This document shows positions 1 to 6,497 of a DNA stretch of 7,279 nucleotides, piece by piece. The DNA lies in contig NZ_CALLWC010000050.1 of NCBI RefSeq assembly GCF_938015785.1, positions 1 to 7,279 on the forward strand, written 5' to 3'. The position numbers were made by a program, and so were the translations under genes. Under the pieces are notes generated by a model. The model ran no database searches, was not told the origin of the DNA, and worked only from the letters and a program-made list of their open reading frames with translations. Origin of the DNA: an uncultured Campylobacter sp. Its GTDB lineage: Bacteria; Campylobacterota; Campylobacteria; Campylobacterales; Campylobacteraceae. Within the stretch, counting starts at the first letter, position 1, and every line of letters starts with the position of its first letter.

Positions 1-414
1 ATACCAAAATTTAAAGAATCAAAAGAACAAGATAAATTTTAACTCGCAAGGAGAACGCAACGAAAGTGGGTATTGAGTTGCTGGGCATTGCTTGCTAGAG
101 CTGAAGTTAAAATTCTTTCTTTTATTATCCACTGCTTTAAATTTAGACTCTAATCTATAAAATTTCGGCGTGCCGCACGGTGCAGCTTAAAAATATCTGC
201 GCGTCGCATGACACGACTCAAAAGTCTGCGCCGACGCTCGCGATCTTTGCTTTAAACCTGCCAAAGAGCGCGAGCGGCAGCCGAAATTAAAATTTGCCTT
301 TAAATTTAAAGCCTTTAAACCTGCGCAAGGGCGCAAGAGCCGCAAGGACGTGCTGGGCATTGCACTTTACGGGCAGCATTTTCATAAATCTAAAAGCGGC
401 AAGCGGCGCAAGCC
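1..414. other. Non-coding stretch downstream of the AI-2E gene
   Basis: No convincing gene is visible on either strand. The sequence alternates AT-rich words (AAATTTA, TAAAATTT) with GC-rich patches. Two short direct repeats stand out. TGCTGGGCATTGC occurs at 79-91 and 351-363, and CTTTAAACCTGC occurs at 250-261 and 313-324. A perfect 14-bp palindrome, CTTTAAATTTAAAG, lies at 298-311. The start of the window may hold the tail of an element that I cannot identify. I found no clear stem plus T-run to terminate the minus-strand gene that ends at 415. Confidence 0.6.
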
Positions 415-1836
415 CTACTCGAATTCTATCTTTTTTAGATAATCGTATAAATTTAGCACCGCGATAAATAGCGTTAAAATCGCGGGCCCCAAGATCACGC
501 CCCAGAACCCAAACGTGCTGATGCCCGAAAGCATCGAGAAGAAAATCAGCATCTCGTTAATGTTTGCGGGGTTTTCGACTAGGCGCGAGTTGATAAATTT
601 TATCACGAGCGGCTTTACGAAGCTGTCCGCGAGCGTCGAGATCAGTATCACGCAATACGCCATTATCACGATCGCGCCCGAGGTACTACCCCCCGCTAGC
701 ACATATAGCGCTGTGGGCACGTAGATGAGTGCGCCGCCGACTGCGGGGATGAGCGAGCAGAAGGCGAAAAGCACCCCCATCAGCAGCGCGTCAAAGCCGA
801 AGATCCCCGCGATTATCGAAAATAAAAAGCCCTGCAATACGGCGTTGAAGATGGTCGAGTAAAACACGACGCTCATCGTATTTGCCGTCTCGGAAAAGAT
901 ATAATCGATCTGCACGGGCTCGACGGGTAGAATTTTTTTGAAAAAGCGCTTGAAGCTCTCGCCGTAGAGGTAGGCAAAAAAGCAAAATACGATGATAAGC
1001 ACCATATCGACGATAAATTTCGCGCTGGATTTCCCGACGACCGAGAGGTAGGAGATGATCTGCTTCGCTAATCCCGCGACGTCTAGGTTTGCTAAAAACG
1101 AGCGGAACTGCGTATTAAATTTTTCAAAAGGCCCGGGCAACCTGATGTCTAGGCCCTGAACGTAGCTAAGCGCGTCGTTTAGGCGTGCCATATCGAAGCT
1201 CGCGGCGTTTTTGGCGATCTCGATCACTGCATAGATGAAAGGCACGAAAAAAAGTGCGCATAGCAAAAACAAGCTAAGCACCGAGGCTAGCGTGCGCCTG
1301 CCGCGGCACAGCTTGGTTACTTTAGCGTGCAGACCCGAGGTCGCCACCGCCATCAGCACGCCGATTGCGATCACCATCAAAAACGGCGAAAATAGATAGA
1401 TCACGCAGCAAAACATCAGCAAGGTTGCGCCAATAAAAAATATCTTGTTCGTTTTCGCGCGCCCGCTAGCCTTAGCAAGACCTGATTTCATACCCACAGC
1501 AGCTCCCGAAGCGGCAGCAGCGCCTAGCGCGGAAGCATTAGCCGAGAAGGTTTCATTGGCTTCGGCAGCGTCGTTAAGCGCGGCCGCACCGGTAGATGAG
1601 ACTTCGTCGGTTTCGATCCGGCTTTTGCTTTTATTTTCGGCGGCGGTTTTGTTTTTGTTTTTGACGGTTGCTTTGGCTTCAGCGGCGGCTTCGATTTTGC
1701 CCTCAGCATTATTTACGGTCTGATTTTCAGTAAAATTTTGCGCCTCGCCTTTGGCGTTATCCTCGGCGTTATTTTGGGCTATCTTTTCAGCCAGGTTTTT
1801 ATTGCGGCTTGCGGCGTTGTCTTTTGGCGTCGGCAA
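415..1836 (-). CDS. AI-2E/PerM-family membrane transporter with long low-complexity N-terminal extension
   Basis: This is a 473-residue integral inner-membrane protein of the AI-2E (PerM) family, whose members export small molecules or ions; the substrate here is unknown. Hydrophobic segments lie at about 131-168, 183-205, 273-292, 325-350, 352-382, 386-405 and 427-462. Family signatures are ADSFVKPLVI (403-412) and FGFWGVILGPAI (442-453). Family members are usually about 350 residues. The extra length is residues 1 to about 127, a hydrophilic stretch rich in Ala, Asn, Lys and Glu with no recognisable domain. The start is TTG (1834-1836), supported by AAAAGGAT 6 nt upstream. An internal Met at 116 would give a family-length protein, but I see no good Shine-Dalgarno there. 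From memory, C. jejuni has the family member amaA (Cj1363) beside ruvB (Cj1362), and the same neighbourhood is seen here. The 352-bp gap to ruvB suggests separate transcription. Confidence 0.9.
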   Translation of the reverse strand: MPTPKDNAASRNKNLAEKIAQNNAEDNAKGEAQNFTENQTVNNAEGKIEAAAEAKATVKNKNKTAAENKSKSRIETDEVSSTGAAALNDAAEANETFSANASALGAAAASGAAVGMKSGLAKASGRAKTNKIFFIGATLLMFCCVIYLFSPFLMVIAIGVLMAVATSGLHAKVTKLCRGRRTLASVLSLFLLCALFFVPFIYAVIEIAKNAASFDMARLNDALSYVQGLDIRLPGPFEKFNTQFRSFLANLDVAGLAKQIISYLSVVGKSSAKFIVDMVLIIVFCFFAYLYGESFKRFFKKILPVEPVQIDYIFSETANTMSVVFYSTIFNAVLQGFLFSIIAGIFGFDALLMGVLFAFCSLIPAVGGALIYVPTALYVLAGGSTSGAIVIMAYCVILISTLADSFVKPLVIKFINSRLVENPANINEMLIFFSMLSGISTFGFWGVILGPAILTLFIAVLNLYDYLKKIEFE

Positions 1837-1841
1837 ATTTT

Positions 1842-1849
1842 ATCCTTTT
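1842..1849 (-). promoter_or_regulatory. Ribosome binding site that decides a TTG start
   Basis: On the minus strand this reads AAAAGGAT, with AGGA ending 6 nt before TTG (1834-1836). No ATG lies at a suitable distance, so the pairing supports TTG as the true initiator of the AI-2E gene and therefore supports the long N-terminal extension. Confidence 0.65.
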
Positions 1850-1864
1850 GAAATTTGATGACGT

Positions 1865-1872
1865 ATTTTATA
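1865..1872 (-). promoter_or_regulatory. Candidate -10 box of the AI-2E gene
   Basis: The minus strand reads TATAAAAT, containing both TATAAA and TAAAAT, about 30 nt before the TTG start, so the leader would be roughly 20 nt. No clear -35 hexamer is visible, which is normal for Campylobacter sigma-70 promoters. The surrounding DNA is AT-rich, so a chance match is possible. Confidence 0.35.
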
Positions 1873-2188
1873 AATTTTTTTATCAGATTTCGATTAAATT
1901 TTAAAATTTCATAAAATTTACGAGCGGTGTTCTCACGCGTTTTCACATACGGCACGCGACGATACAACGGATATGTTTATTGAAATTTCGAAGTAAAATT
2001 TAAAAGACTAAAGGCGGCGAGCTAGCGACAAAGCGCATACTCAAGCACTCGCCGAGCAAAACAACCCTCGGGCGACGCGTTGGCACACACATTACGAGTT
2101 GGCAGCCGTAAAACCTGTTTAAATGGAGACCAGCCCATAAAATAATATTTGAACGCCCACTGGATCCGATTAAATTTTAAATCCGAGA

Positions 2189-3205
2189 TCACCCCTCAAA
2201 CAGATTTCTCTCCGTGACCTTTAGCACGCGACCGAACGCCTCGCGCGCCTTATCGGTTGCGATGCGGCCTTTGGCGGTCTTTTCGATGTAGCCGTTGGCG
2301 AGCAGATAGGGCTCGATGACGTCCTCGATCGTGCCCTCATCCTCACTAAGCGCCGCCGCGATCGTGCTAAGCCCCAAGGCACGGCGCTTAGCGTCAAATA
2401 AAATTTCTAAATATTTTATATCCATCTCGTCAAAGCCCTGCTCGTCCACGCCCAGTGCCTCGAGCCCTTCGCGCGCGCGATCGTGCGAGATAGCGGCCTC
2501 GTCGCGCACCTCGGCAAAATCGCGTATGCGGCGCAGCAGCCTTAGCGCTATACGCGGAGTGCCGCGAGAGCGACGCGCGATCTCGGCGCTGGCGTCGGCT
2601 GCGCTTTCTTTTCCGAGTTTAACCGAAGCGATCTGCACTATCCGCGCAAGCTCGGCGTGCGTGTAAAACTGCAAGCGAAACTGCATGCCGAAGCGATCCC
2701 GCAGCGGCGCCGAGATCATGCCTGCGCGCGTCGTGGCGCCGATGAGCGTGAAGTGCGGAATGTCGATCTTGATGGTCTGCGCGGCGGGGCCCGAACCGAT
2801 GATGATGTCGAGGCGGAAGTCCTCCATTGCCGAATACAGCACCTCCTCGATCGCGGGGCTTAGGCGGTGGATCTCGTCGATGAAAAGCACGTCGCCGCTT
2901 TGCAGGTTCGTCAAAATCGCCGCCAGATCGCCCGCCTTTTCGATCATCGGCGCGGCGGTGACCTTGATAGCGGCGCCCATCTGAGCGGCGATGATGTGCG
3001 CTAGCGTGGTTTTACCGAGCCCCGGCGGCCCGTAGAAAAGTACGTGATCGAGCACGTCGGCGCGCTTTTTCGCCGCGGCGATCGCGATAGCAAGGTTTGA
3101 TTTGATCTTCTCCTGCCCCACGTAATCCTCGAAGCTCGACGGGCGCAGCGAGCTCTCCACGCTCTCATCGAGCTGCATCTTTTCGATCTCTACAATTCTG
3201 TCCAT
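2189..3205 (-). CDS. ruvB: Holliday junction branch migration ATPase RuvB
   Basis: RuvB forms hexameric rings that, with RuvA, drive branch migration of Holliday junctions in recombination and repair in the cytoplasm. The 338-residue length is normal for the family. Visible motifs in order are the N-terminal RPSSFEDYVGQ (21-31), Walker A GPPGLGKT (59-66), Walker B LFIDEIHR (107-114), sensor-1 GATTRAG (156-162), arginine finger LRDRFG (168-173) and sensor-2 RGTPR (214-218). A C-terminal winged-helix DNA-binding domain follows, including LGLSTIAAALSEDEGTIEDV (277-296) and the IEPYLLANGYIEKT region just after it. The start is ATG with AAAGAGAG just upstream. No key residue is missing. The gene is GC-rich; one sampled 60-nt line (2701-2760) counts about 70% GC. 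RuvB is near panB in H. pylori (HP1058/HP1059, from memory), matching the linkage here, but a 225-residue gene and two large gaps separate them in this window. Confidence 0.98.
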   Translation of the reverse strand: MDRIVEIEKMQLDESVESSLRPSSFEDYVGQEKIKSNLAIAIAAAKKRADVLDHVLFYGPPGLGKTTLAHIIAAQMGAAIKVTAAPMIEKAGDLAAILTNLQSGDVLFIDEIHRLSPAIEEVLYSAMEDFRLDIIIGSGPAAQTIKIDIPHFTLIGATTRAGMISAPLRDRFGMQFRLQFYTHAELARIVQIASVKLGKESAADASAEIARRSRGTPRIALRLLRRIRDFAEVRDEAAISHDRAREGLEALGVDEQGFDEMDIKYLEILFDAKRRALGLSTIAAALSEDEGTIEDVIEPYLLANGYIEKTAKGRIATDKAREAFGRVLKVTERNLFEG

Positions 3206-3987
3206 AATCTCTCTTTAATCGTTTTTAAAATTTTAGCAAGTGTAGCGAAAAATGGCTAAATTTTGACAATTTTAAAGGGGCGGATCTTTGCTAGCGGAAT
3301 AAAATTTGCCGCGCGGAATTTTACGGTACGCGCTTAGAGCTGGGGCTAAAAAGCAGAGCACCCGTCGCGAAAGACTGCGAAATTTTAGCGCGACGTTTTA
3401 AGGCTATGCTCATGCCGCTATGCCCGCTATGCCCTGGTGCGGAATTTTATTGTGACGGCTCCCGAACAGCGCGCGGGTCGCTAACTGCGCTAAATTTTAC
3501 GGCGCGGAATTTAGTATATAGAATTTAGAAGCGAAATTTATCCGTTTGAAAAATACGCATATGGTTTTGCGACGTAAAATTTGGCGCTTAGAATTTTACG
3601 ATATTAAATTCGGTGTCTGAAATTTTGCGACAAAATTTTGTCTCGTAGAATTTTAATGCGGATTTTGTTTTTGCGGCAACGAGGGTTTAAATTCTGCGCT
3701 TCCAGCTTCGCGGCACGCAGCTAGTCAGAATTCCGTCTCGCGCAGTCGGTTAAAATTTCGCAAGAAATTCTGCGTAGAATTTTATGCAAAATTTTGCCTT
3801 GCGCGACTAGGTAAAATTTTGCGCGACATTTCGTTTTTCAAGACGACTTAGAATTTCGTGCGAATTATAAAATTTGCCGCTAAGCTCAACGCGGGCTCGT
3901 GCAATTAAATTTAGCCTCTCAGCCTCGCGACGCCTTATCGATCGCACCCCAAATTAAGCGCTAAATTTTTCCTGCACGAGCCTAGTT
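3206..3987. repeat. 782-bp gene-free gap crowded with AATTT words and short palindromes
   Basis: I see no supported gene. Reading by eye, about 30 AATTT/AAATT words occur, roughly one per 26 bp, each embedded in GC-rich spacers such as GCG, GCGC and CGAC. Recurrent longer words include GCGGAATTTTA (3313-3323 and 3439-3449) and GTAGAATTTTA (3645-3655 and 3773-3783). Perfect palindromes include GACAAAATTTTGTC (3629-3642) and GCAAAATTTTGC (3786-3797). Spacing is irregular, so this is neither a classic tandem repeat nor a CRISPR array. It could be a decayed gene, a set of dispersed small repeats, or the normal intergenic style of this genome. Confidence 0.55.
3230..3238 (-). promoter_or_regulatory. 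Candidate extended -10 of ruvB
   Basis: On the minus strand this reads TGCTAAAAT, an extended -10 (TGN plus TAAAAT), placing a start site about 20 nt before the ruvB ATG. No -35 is found at normal spacing; a TTGTCA at 3264-3269 is 28 nt away, which is too far. The same nonamer precedes the 225-residue gene, but AAATTTTAGC words are common here, so chance is a real alternative. Confidence 0.4.
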
Positions 3988-4665
3988 CTACAAATCATGC
4001 TCTTCGATCAAAACGCTCTTATTATCGTCGTCGCCATCGCAGAACGCTCTATATAGGCCCGATGTCGTTTTTTCGAACAATAACACCACGCCGTCGCTTT
4101 CAAATTTTTTCGAGCAGCCCTTGGCGTGCAGCTTGGCGAGCTTCGGGCTATCAGGGGCATAAAACTGATAGCTATCGGTGAAGTGTTCCACGTATCGGTA
4201 GGTGATCTCCGCCCAAGGCACCCCGCTATCGCCGCTTCTATTTAGCACGATGGTTCTGGCGTTTATCGCCGCGAGCTTTGACTTTAGCTCCCCGAACGTC
4301 TTTTTGTCCCAGCCGATGAGCTTTAGCCCATCGCCGATACTCGGCGCATTATCTCTAAAAATGGAATTTGAATAAAATTTCGTCTCATCGCCGTCCAAAT
4401 CGATCCAAATATACTCATCGCCGTAGGTGCTCTGGATTGTAACGCGCAAATTTTTAGGGAAGTTGCGACCTGCAAAAGCTAACAGGTCTAGGAATTTCTC
4501 GCGATTTTGCTCGTAGTTTTGCATCGGCGGAGCTTTATCCAGCTCCATATCATCTTTATCAAAGAAAGAATTAAATGCGAAAAATACCGCCAAAATCGGC
4601 AGCACCTTTACGCAAAAGAACAAGCCCATAGCCGCGGCTATGATAATTTTTAAAGCTTTAGCCAA
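3988..4665 (-). CDS. Hypothetical membrane-anchored protein, 225 residues
   Basis: I do not recognise this protein. Residues 5-35 form a long hydrophobic stretch (LKIIIAAAMGLFFC, then VLPILAVFFAFNSFF) fitting a signal anchor; there is no lipobox. The rest is soluble and mixed alpha/beta in look, with an aromatic strand YIWIDLDGDE (85-94), a helix near GWDKKTFGELKSKLAAI (118-134) and an acidic tail with DGDDD (210-214). Cys184 and Cys209 could pair if the domain is periplasmic. The start is TTG (4663-4665), with AAGGAG exactly 5 nt upstream; the next Met is residue 13, inside the hydrophobic stretch. The gene sits alone between panB and ruvB, separated by 417 and 782 bp. Base composition is nearer to the core genes than to the post-ssrA genes. 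It is probably an inner-membrane protein facing the periplasm; its role is unknown. Confidence 0.8.
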   Translation of the reverse strand: MAKALKIIIAAAMGLFFCVKVLPILAVFFAFNSFFDKDDMELDKAPPMQNYEQNREKFLDLLAFAGRNFPKNLRVTIQSTYGDEYIWIDLDGDETKFYSNSIFRDNAPSIGDGLKLIGWDKKTFGELKSKLAAINARTIVLNRSGDSGVPWAEITYRYVEHFTDSYQFYAPDSPKLAKLHAKGCSKKFESDGVVLLFEKTTSGLYRAFCDGDDDNKSVLIEEHDL

Positions 4666-4670
4666 ATTTT

Positions 4671-4676
4671 CTCCTT
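4671..4676 (-). promoter_or_regulatory. Strong Shine-Dalgarno supporting a TTG start
   Basis: The minus strand reads AAGGAG, then AAAAT, then TTG (4663-4665). The spacing is ideal and no ATG competes nearby, so TTG is the likely initiator of the 225-residue gene. Confidence 0.75.
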
Positions 4677-4741
4677 AAATTTTATAGCCGTTTAGACCTG
4701 ACGGCTGGTTTATGCCAGAATTCTACGGCTACGTGCGTAAA

Positions 4742-4750
4742 ATTTTAGCA
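4742..4750 (-). promoter_or_regulatory. Candidate extended -10 for the 225-residue gene
   Basis: The minus strand reads TGCTAAAAT, identical to the nonamer before ruvB. It would give a leader of about 70 nt. A second candidate, TATAAAAT, ends only a few bases before the Shine-Dalgarno and would leave almost no leader, so it is less likely. Confidence 0.3.
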
Positions 4751-5054
4751 CTCGTAGCGTATTTTGGAGCTACGGCTCGGATCATTCATGAAAAGCGCTC
4801 GTGCGTTGCAGTCGGCGACAGAAATAGCACCCGCAGCGGAAGTACGCAAACTCTCGCACGGCGCCCCCGTATAAAATATACCGCGCAGAGTATCCACCCA
4901 AAGCGCCTACGATCTCTCGCACTAGGTAAAGCGCTCGCAATCGCTCTCGCCGAATAAATTTCAAGCGGCGCGAGCCGTTTACATAGCCTGCGGCACGCGA
5001 AAACGAAGCGTTAATTTAAGGCAAGCATAGTTTTATTGCTAGAATTTCAGCGCG

Positions 5055-5070
5055 TAAATTTTAAAATTTA
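5055..5070. repeat. 16-bp perfect palindrome behind panB, recurring near 1895
   Basis: TAAATTTTAAAATTTA equals its own reverse complement. Fifteen bases of it (5055-5069) recur exactly at 1895-1909, upstream of the AI-2E gene. Its location 13 bp past the panB stop on one side and upstream of another gene on the other argues against a single simple terminator role. Confidence 0.6.
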
Positions 5071-5082
5071 GCCCAAATCTCG

Positions 5083-5880
5083 CTACTGCTTATATTCAAA
5101 CTCCTCGCTCGGGAAGCTCTCCTCCTTGACTTCGCGCGCGTATTCGCGCACTGCGCCTTTTACCAGCGCAGCGCCGTCTAAATAACGCTTAACGAATTTC
5201 GGTCGAAACTCCGTGAAAAATCCACACATATCGCTCCACACGAGCACCTGTCCATCCACGCCCGCACCCGCGCCGATGCCGATGACGGGCACGTCGGTGC
5301 CGAGCGCTACTTGATTTGCGACCGAGCAGATCGTCCCCTCGACCAGCAGTAGCACCGCACCCGCCTCTGCAAGCACTCTGGCGTCGCTTAAGACCTCGCG
5401 CGCGCCCTCCTCACCGCGCCCGCTTACCTTGTAGCCGCCCGTAAAGCGCGAAAACTGCGGCTTTAGCCCGATGTGGCTCATCACGGCGATGCCGTTTCGA
5501 TTAAGCAGCGCCACGGTATCTGCCATATGCGCGCCGCCTTCGATCTTAACGGCGTCACAGCCGGTGCTCTCATAGACTTTGGCGCAGTTTTGTAGCGCGA
5601 GCTCTGGCGTCGCGCACGAGCAAAACGGCATATCCACGACCATATACGCTCGCTTGAGCCCCCGTCTTACGGCGCGCGCGTGATAGATCATCTGCTCTAC
5701 GCTTGCGCCCAGGGTCTCGGAGTGCCCGCCGAAGCTCATATTTAGGCTGTCGCCTACAAGTATCATATCGACCTCGTCGTCGAAAATTTTAGCAAAAAGC
5801 GCATCATAGGCAGTGATCATCACGATCTTTTCGCCGGATTTTTTCATCTCGTATAATTTAGAAAGCGTAATTTTTGACAT
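5083..5880 (-). CDS. panB: 3-methyl-2-oxobutanoate hydroxymethyltransferase PanB
   Basis: PanB transfers a hydroxymethyl group from 5,10-methylenetetrahydrofolate to alpha-ketoisovalerate to make ketopantoate, the first committed step of pantothenate and CoA synthesis, in the cytoplasm. The 265-residue length matches the family (E. coli about 264). The TIM-barrel motifs are intact: TAYDA (23-27), VGDSLNM with metal ligand Asp44 (42-48), VVDMPF with Asp83 (81-86), VKIEGG with Lys112 and Glu114 (111-116), SHIGLKPQ with His136 (135-142), GGYKVSGRG (148-156), the catalytic Glu181 in LLLVEG (177-182), and PVIGIGAG followed by DGQVLV. The start is ATG with AAGGAT 5 nt upstream. panC and panD are not in the window, so they must lie elsewhere or be absent. 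It is divergent from ssrA with about 98 bp between gene starts. Confidence 0.98.
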   Translation of the reverse strand: MSKITLSKLYEMKKSGEKIVMITAYDALFAKIFDDEVDMILVGDSLNMSFGGHSETLGASVEQMIYHARAVRRGLKRAYMVVDMPFCSCATPELALQNCAKVYESTGCDAVKIEGGAHMADTVALLNRNGIAVMSHIGLKPQFSRFTGGYKVSGRGEEGAREVLSDARVLAEAGAVLLLVEGTICSVANQVALGTDVPVIGIGAGAGVDGQVLVWSDMCGFFTEFRPKFVKRYLDGAALVKGAVREYAREVKEESFPSEEFEYKQ

Positions 5881-5914
5881 TTTGGATCCTTGATTTAGTT
5901 AAAATTTGAACGCA

Positions 5915-5923
5915 ATTCTAGCA
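5915..5923 (-). promoter_or_regulatory. Candidate extended -10 of panB
   Basis: The minus strand reads TGCTAGAAT, a TGN extension plus TAGAAT, giving a leader of about 28 nt before the panB ATG. No good -35 is seen. It lies just upstream of the ssrA -35 (5934-5939), so the two divergent promoters sit within 50 bp. Confidence 0.5.
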
Positions 5924-5933
5924 TAAGCCGAAT

Positions 5934-5962
5934 TTGACATTTATAAAATTTTAAAGTAAAAT
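5934..5962 (+). promoter_or_regulatory. Sigma-70 promoter of ssrA
   Basis: TTGACA (5934-5939), a 17-bp spacer and TAAAAT (5957-5962) together are near the bacterial consensus, predicting a start near 5969. This gives a precursor with about 10 nt to be removed from the 5' end, as expected for RNase P maturation of tmRNA. Confidence 0.8.
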
Positions 5963-5978
5963 GCGTGCGCATTCTTTC

Positions 5979-6341
5979 GGGGGTGACTTGGCTTCGACGG
6001 GAACGGATGGGTCAAGGCGGCATGTCGCTTTGGATACAGCGTATAAAATCCAAACTAAATTTAAACGCAAACAACGTTAAATTTGCTCCTGCTTACGCTA
6101 AAGCTGCGTAAGTCCAGTCGAGCCCTGCTCTGCGCCGATACTATCTAAGCGCGGCGGCGGGTAATCTGCGATAGCGTAGCTCTGCGGCGTGACGAGCCGT
6201 AGGGTGAAATCCTAGTCTTTGCGCCGGCGGGTCGTTTTGGAAAAGTGAGCGAGCCTGCGCGAGAACTTCACTTTTGCTAAACATGTAGAGGCTTTGGTCG
6301 TTTGTTTTCGGACTGCGGTTCAATCCCGCACACCTCCACCA
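5979..6341 (+). ncRNA. ssrA: tmRNA (transfer-messenger RNA)
   Basis: tmRNA rescues ribosomes stalled on broken messages, adding a degradation tag with the help of SmpB. The 363-nt RNA begins GGGGGUGACUUGGCUUCGAC (the conserved 5' tRNA-like half) and ends with a T arm (stem UGCGG/CCGCA, loop UUCAAUC), then CACCUCC and the encoded ACCA. The acceptor stem GGGGGUG pairs with CACCUCC, with one G-U. The internal message reads ANNVKFAPAYAKAA then UAA at 6067-6111. This is a standard one-piece tmRNA, not a permuted one. Its intact 3' end is also a common integration site for islands and prophages, and the composition changes just past it. I do not see a strong terminator behind it; only weak AT-rich pairing occurs at 6342-6365. 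Confidence 0.98.
6067..6111 (+). other. tmRNA tag reading frame
   Basis: This part of tmRNA is translated as a 14-residue tag, ANNVKFAPAYAKAA, followed by TAA. The GCA resume codon and the small, hydrophobic AA ending are typical, the latter recognised by ClpXP-type proteases. The sequence is the one I recall for Campylobacter, which supports the genus assignment. Confidence 0.95.
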
Positions 6342-6453
6342 ATTAAGTTATATTTAAGCTTTAATCACTTCTTTTTACTTCTCTTCAATTCCCGTATATA
6401 GGTGCTTATCTTATATTTCGATTATTTTTCTTTCCTTTTATTTTTGTTTGTAG

Positions 6454-6459
6454 TATAAT
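6454..6459 (+). promoter_or_regulatory. Consensus -10 box for the immunity-type gene pair
   Basis: TATAAT is a perfect consensus -10, preceded by a long T-rich tract (about 6421-6450), the usual form of a Campylobacter sigma-70 promoter that lacks a -35. It predicts transcription from near 6466 and a leader of about 110 nt before the ATG at 6578. Confidence 0.55.
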
Positions 6460-6473
6460 TACTTCTGAAAAAA

Positions 6474-6497
6474 TAGGGGCTTTATTAGGGGCTTTTT
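6474..6497 (+). repeat. 12-bp tandem duplication in the leader
   Basis: TAGGGGCTTTAT is followed at once by TAGGGGCTTTTT, so TAGGGGCTTT occurs at 6474-6483 and 6486-6495. Flanking GAAAAAA (6467-6473) and TTTTTTC (6493-6499) could pair around it. The repeat lies inside the predicted leader, so it could be a protein-binding site pair, a regulatory RNA element or simple slippage. Confidence 0.6.

Larger units (their letters stand above)
1837..2188. other. Intergenic region between ruvB and the AI-2E gene
   Basis: There is no supported gene here. The part near the AI-2E start (1850-1920) is very AT-rich and includes the palindrome AAATTTTAAAATTT (1896-1909). The 15-mer TAAATTTTAAAATTT (1895-1909) recurs exactly at 5055-5069 downstream of panB. 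The rest (about 1980-2160) is mixed GC with no recognisable motif. I do not see a strong intrinsic terminator behind ruvB. Confidence 0.6.
4666..5082. other. Intergenic region between panB and the 225-residue gene
   Basis: There is no supported gene. Short open frames on both strands between 4712 and 4964 lack a Shine-Dalgarno and give Arg/Ala-rich low-quality peptides. Next to the panB end lies a perfect 16-bp palindrome, TAAATTTTAAAATTTA (5055-5070). It is too AT-rich to form a strong hairpin, but it is the best candidate for a signal behind panB. Confidence 0.5.

Noticed and set aside
1445..1723. 92-residue Ala/Leu-rich plus-strand frame
   Set aside because: It is the antisense shadow of the low-complexity N-terminus of the AI-2E protein and has no Shine-Dalgarno.
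2316..2984. Several plus-strand frames over ruvB
   Set aside because: RuvB is intact and fully motif-supported on the other strand; these are shadows in high-GC DNA.
3206..3987. Possible CRISPR array or tandem repeat because of recurring AATTT words
   Set aside because: Spacing is irregular, words are only 8-11 bp and there is no constant repeat-spacer length or cas gene.
4712..4964. 81-residue plus-strand and 60-residue minus-strand frames between panB and the 225-residue gene
   Set aside because: Both lack a Shine-Dalgarno, overlap each other and give Arg/Ala-rich peptides unlike any family I know; the minus frame would need a TTG with no binding site.
6141..6323. 60-residue minus-strand open frame
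   Set aside because: It lies wholly inside the tmRNA gene, whose structure and tag frame explain the sequence.
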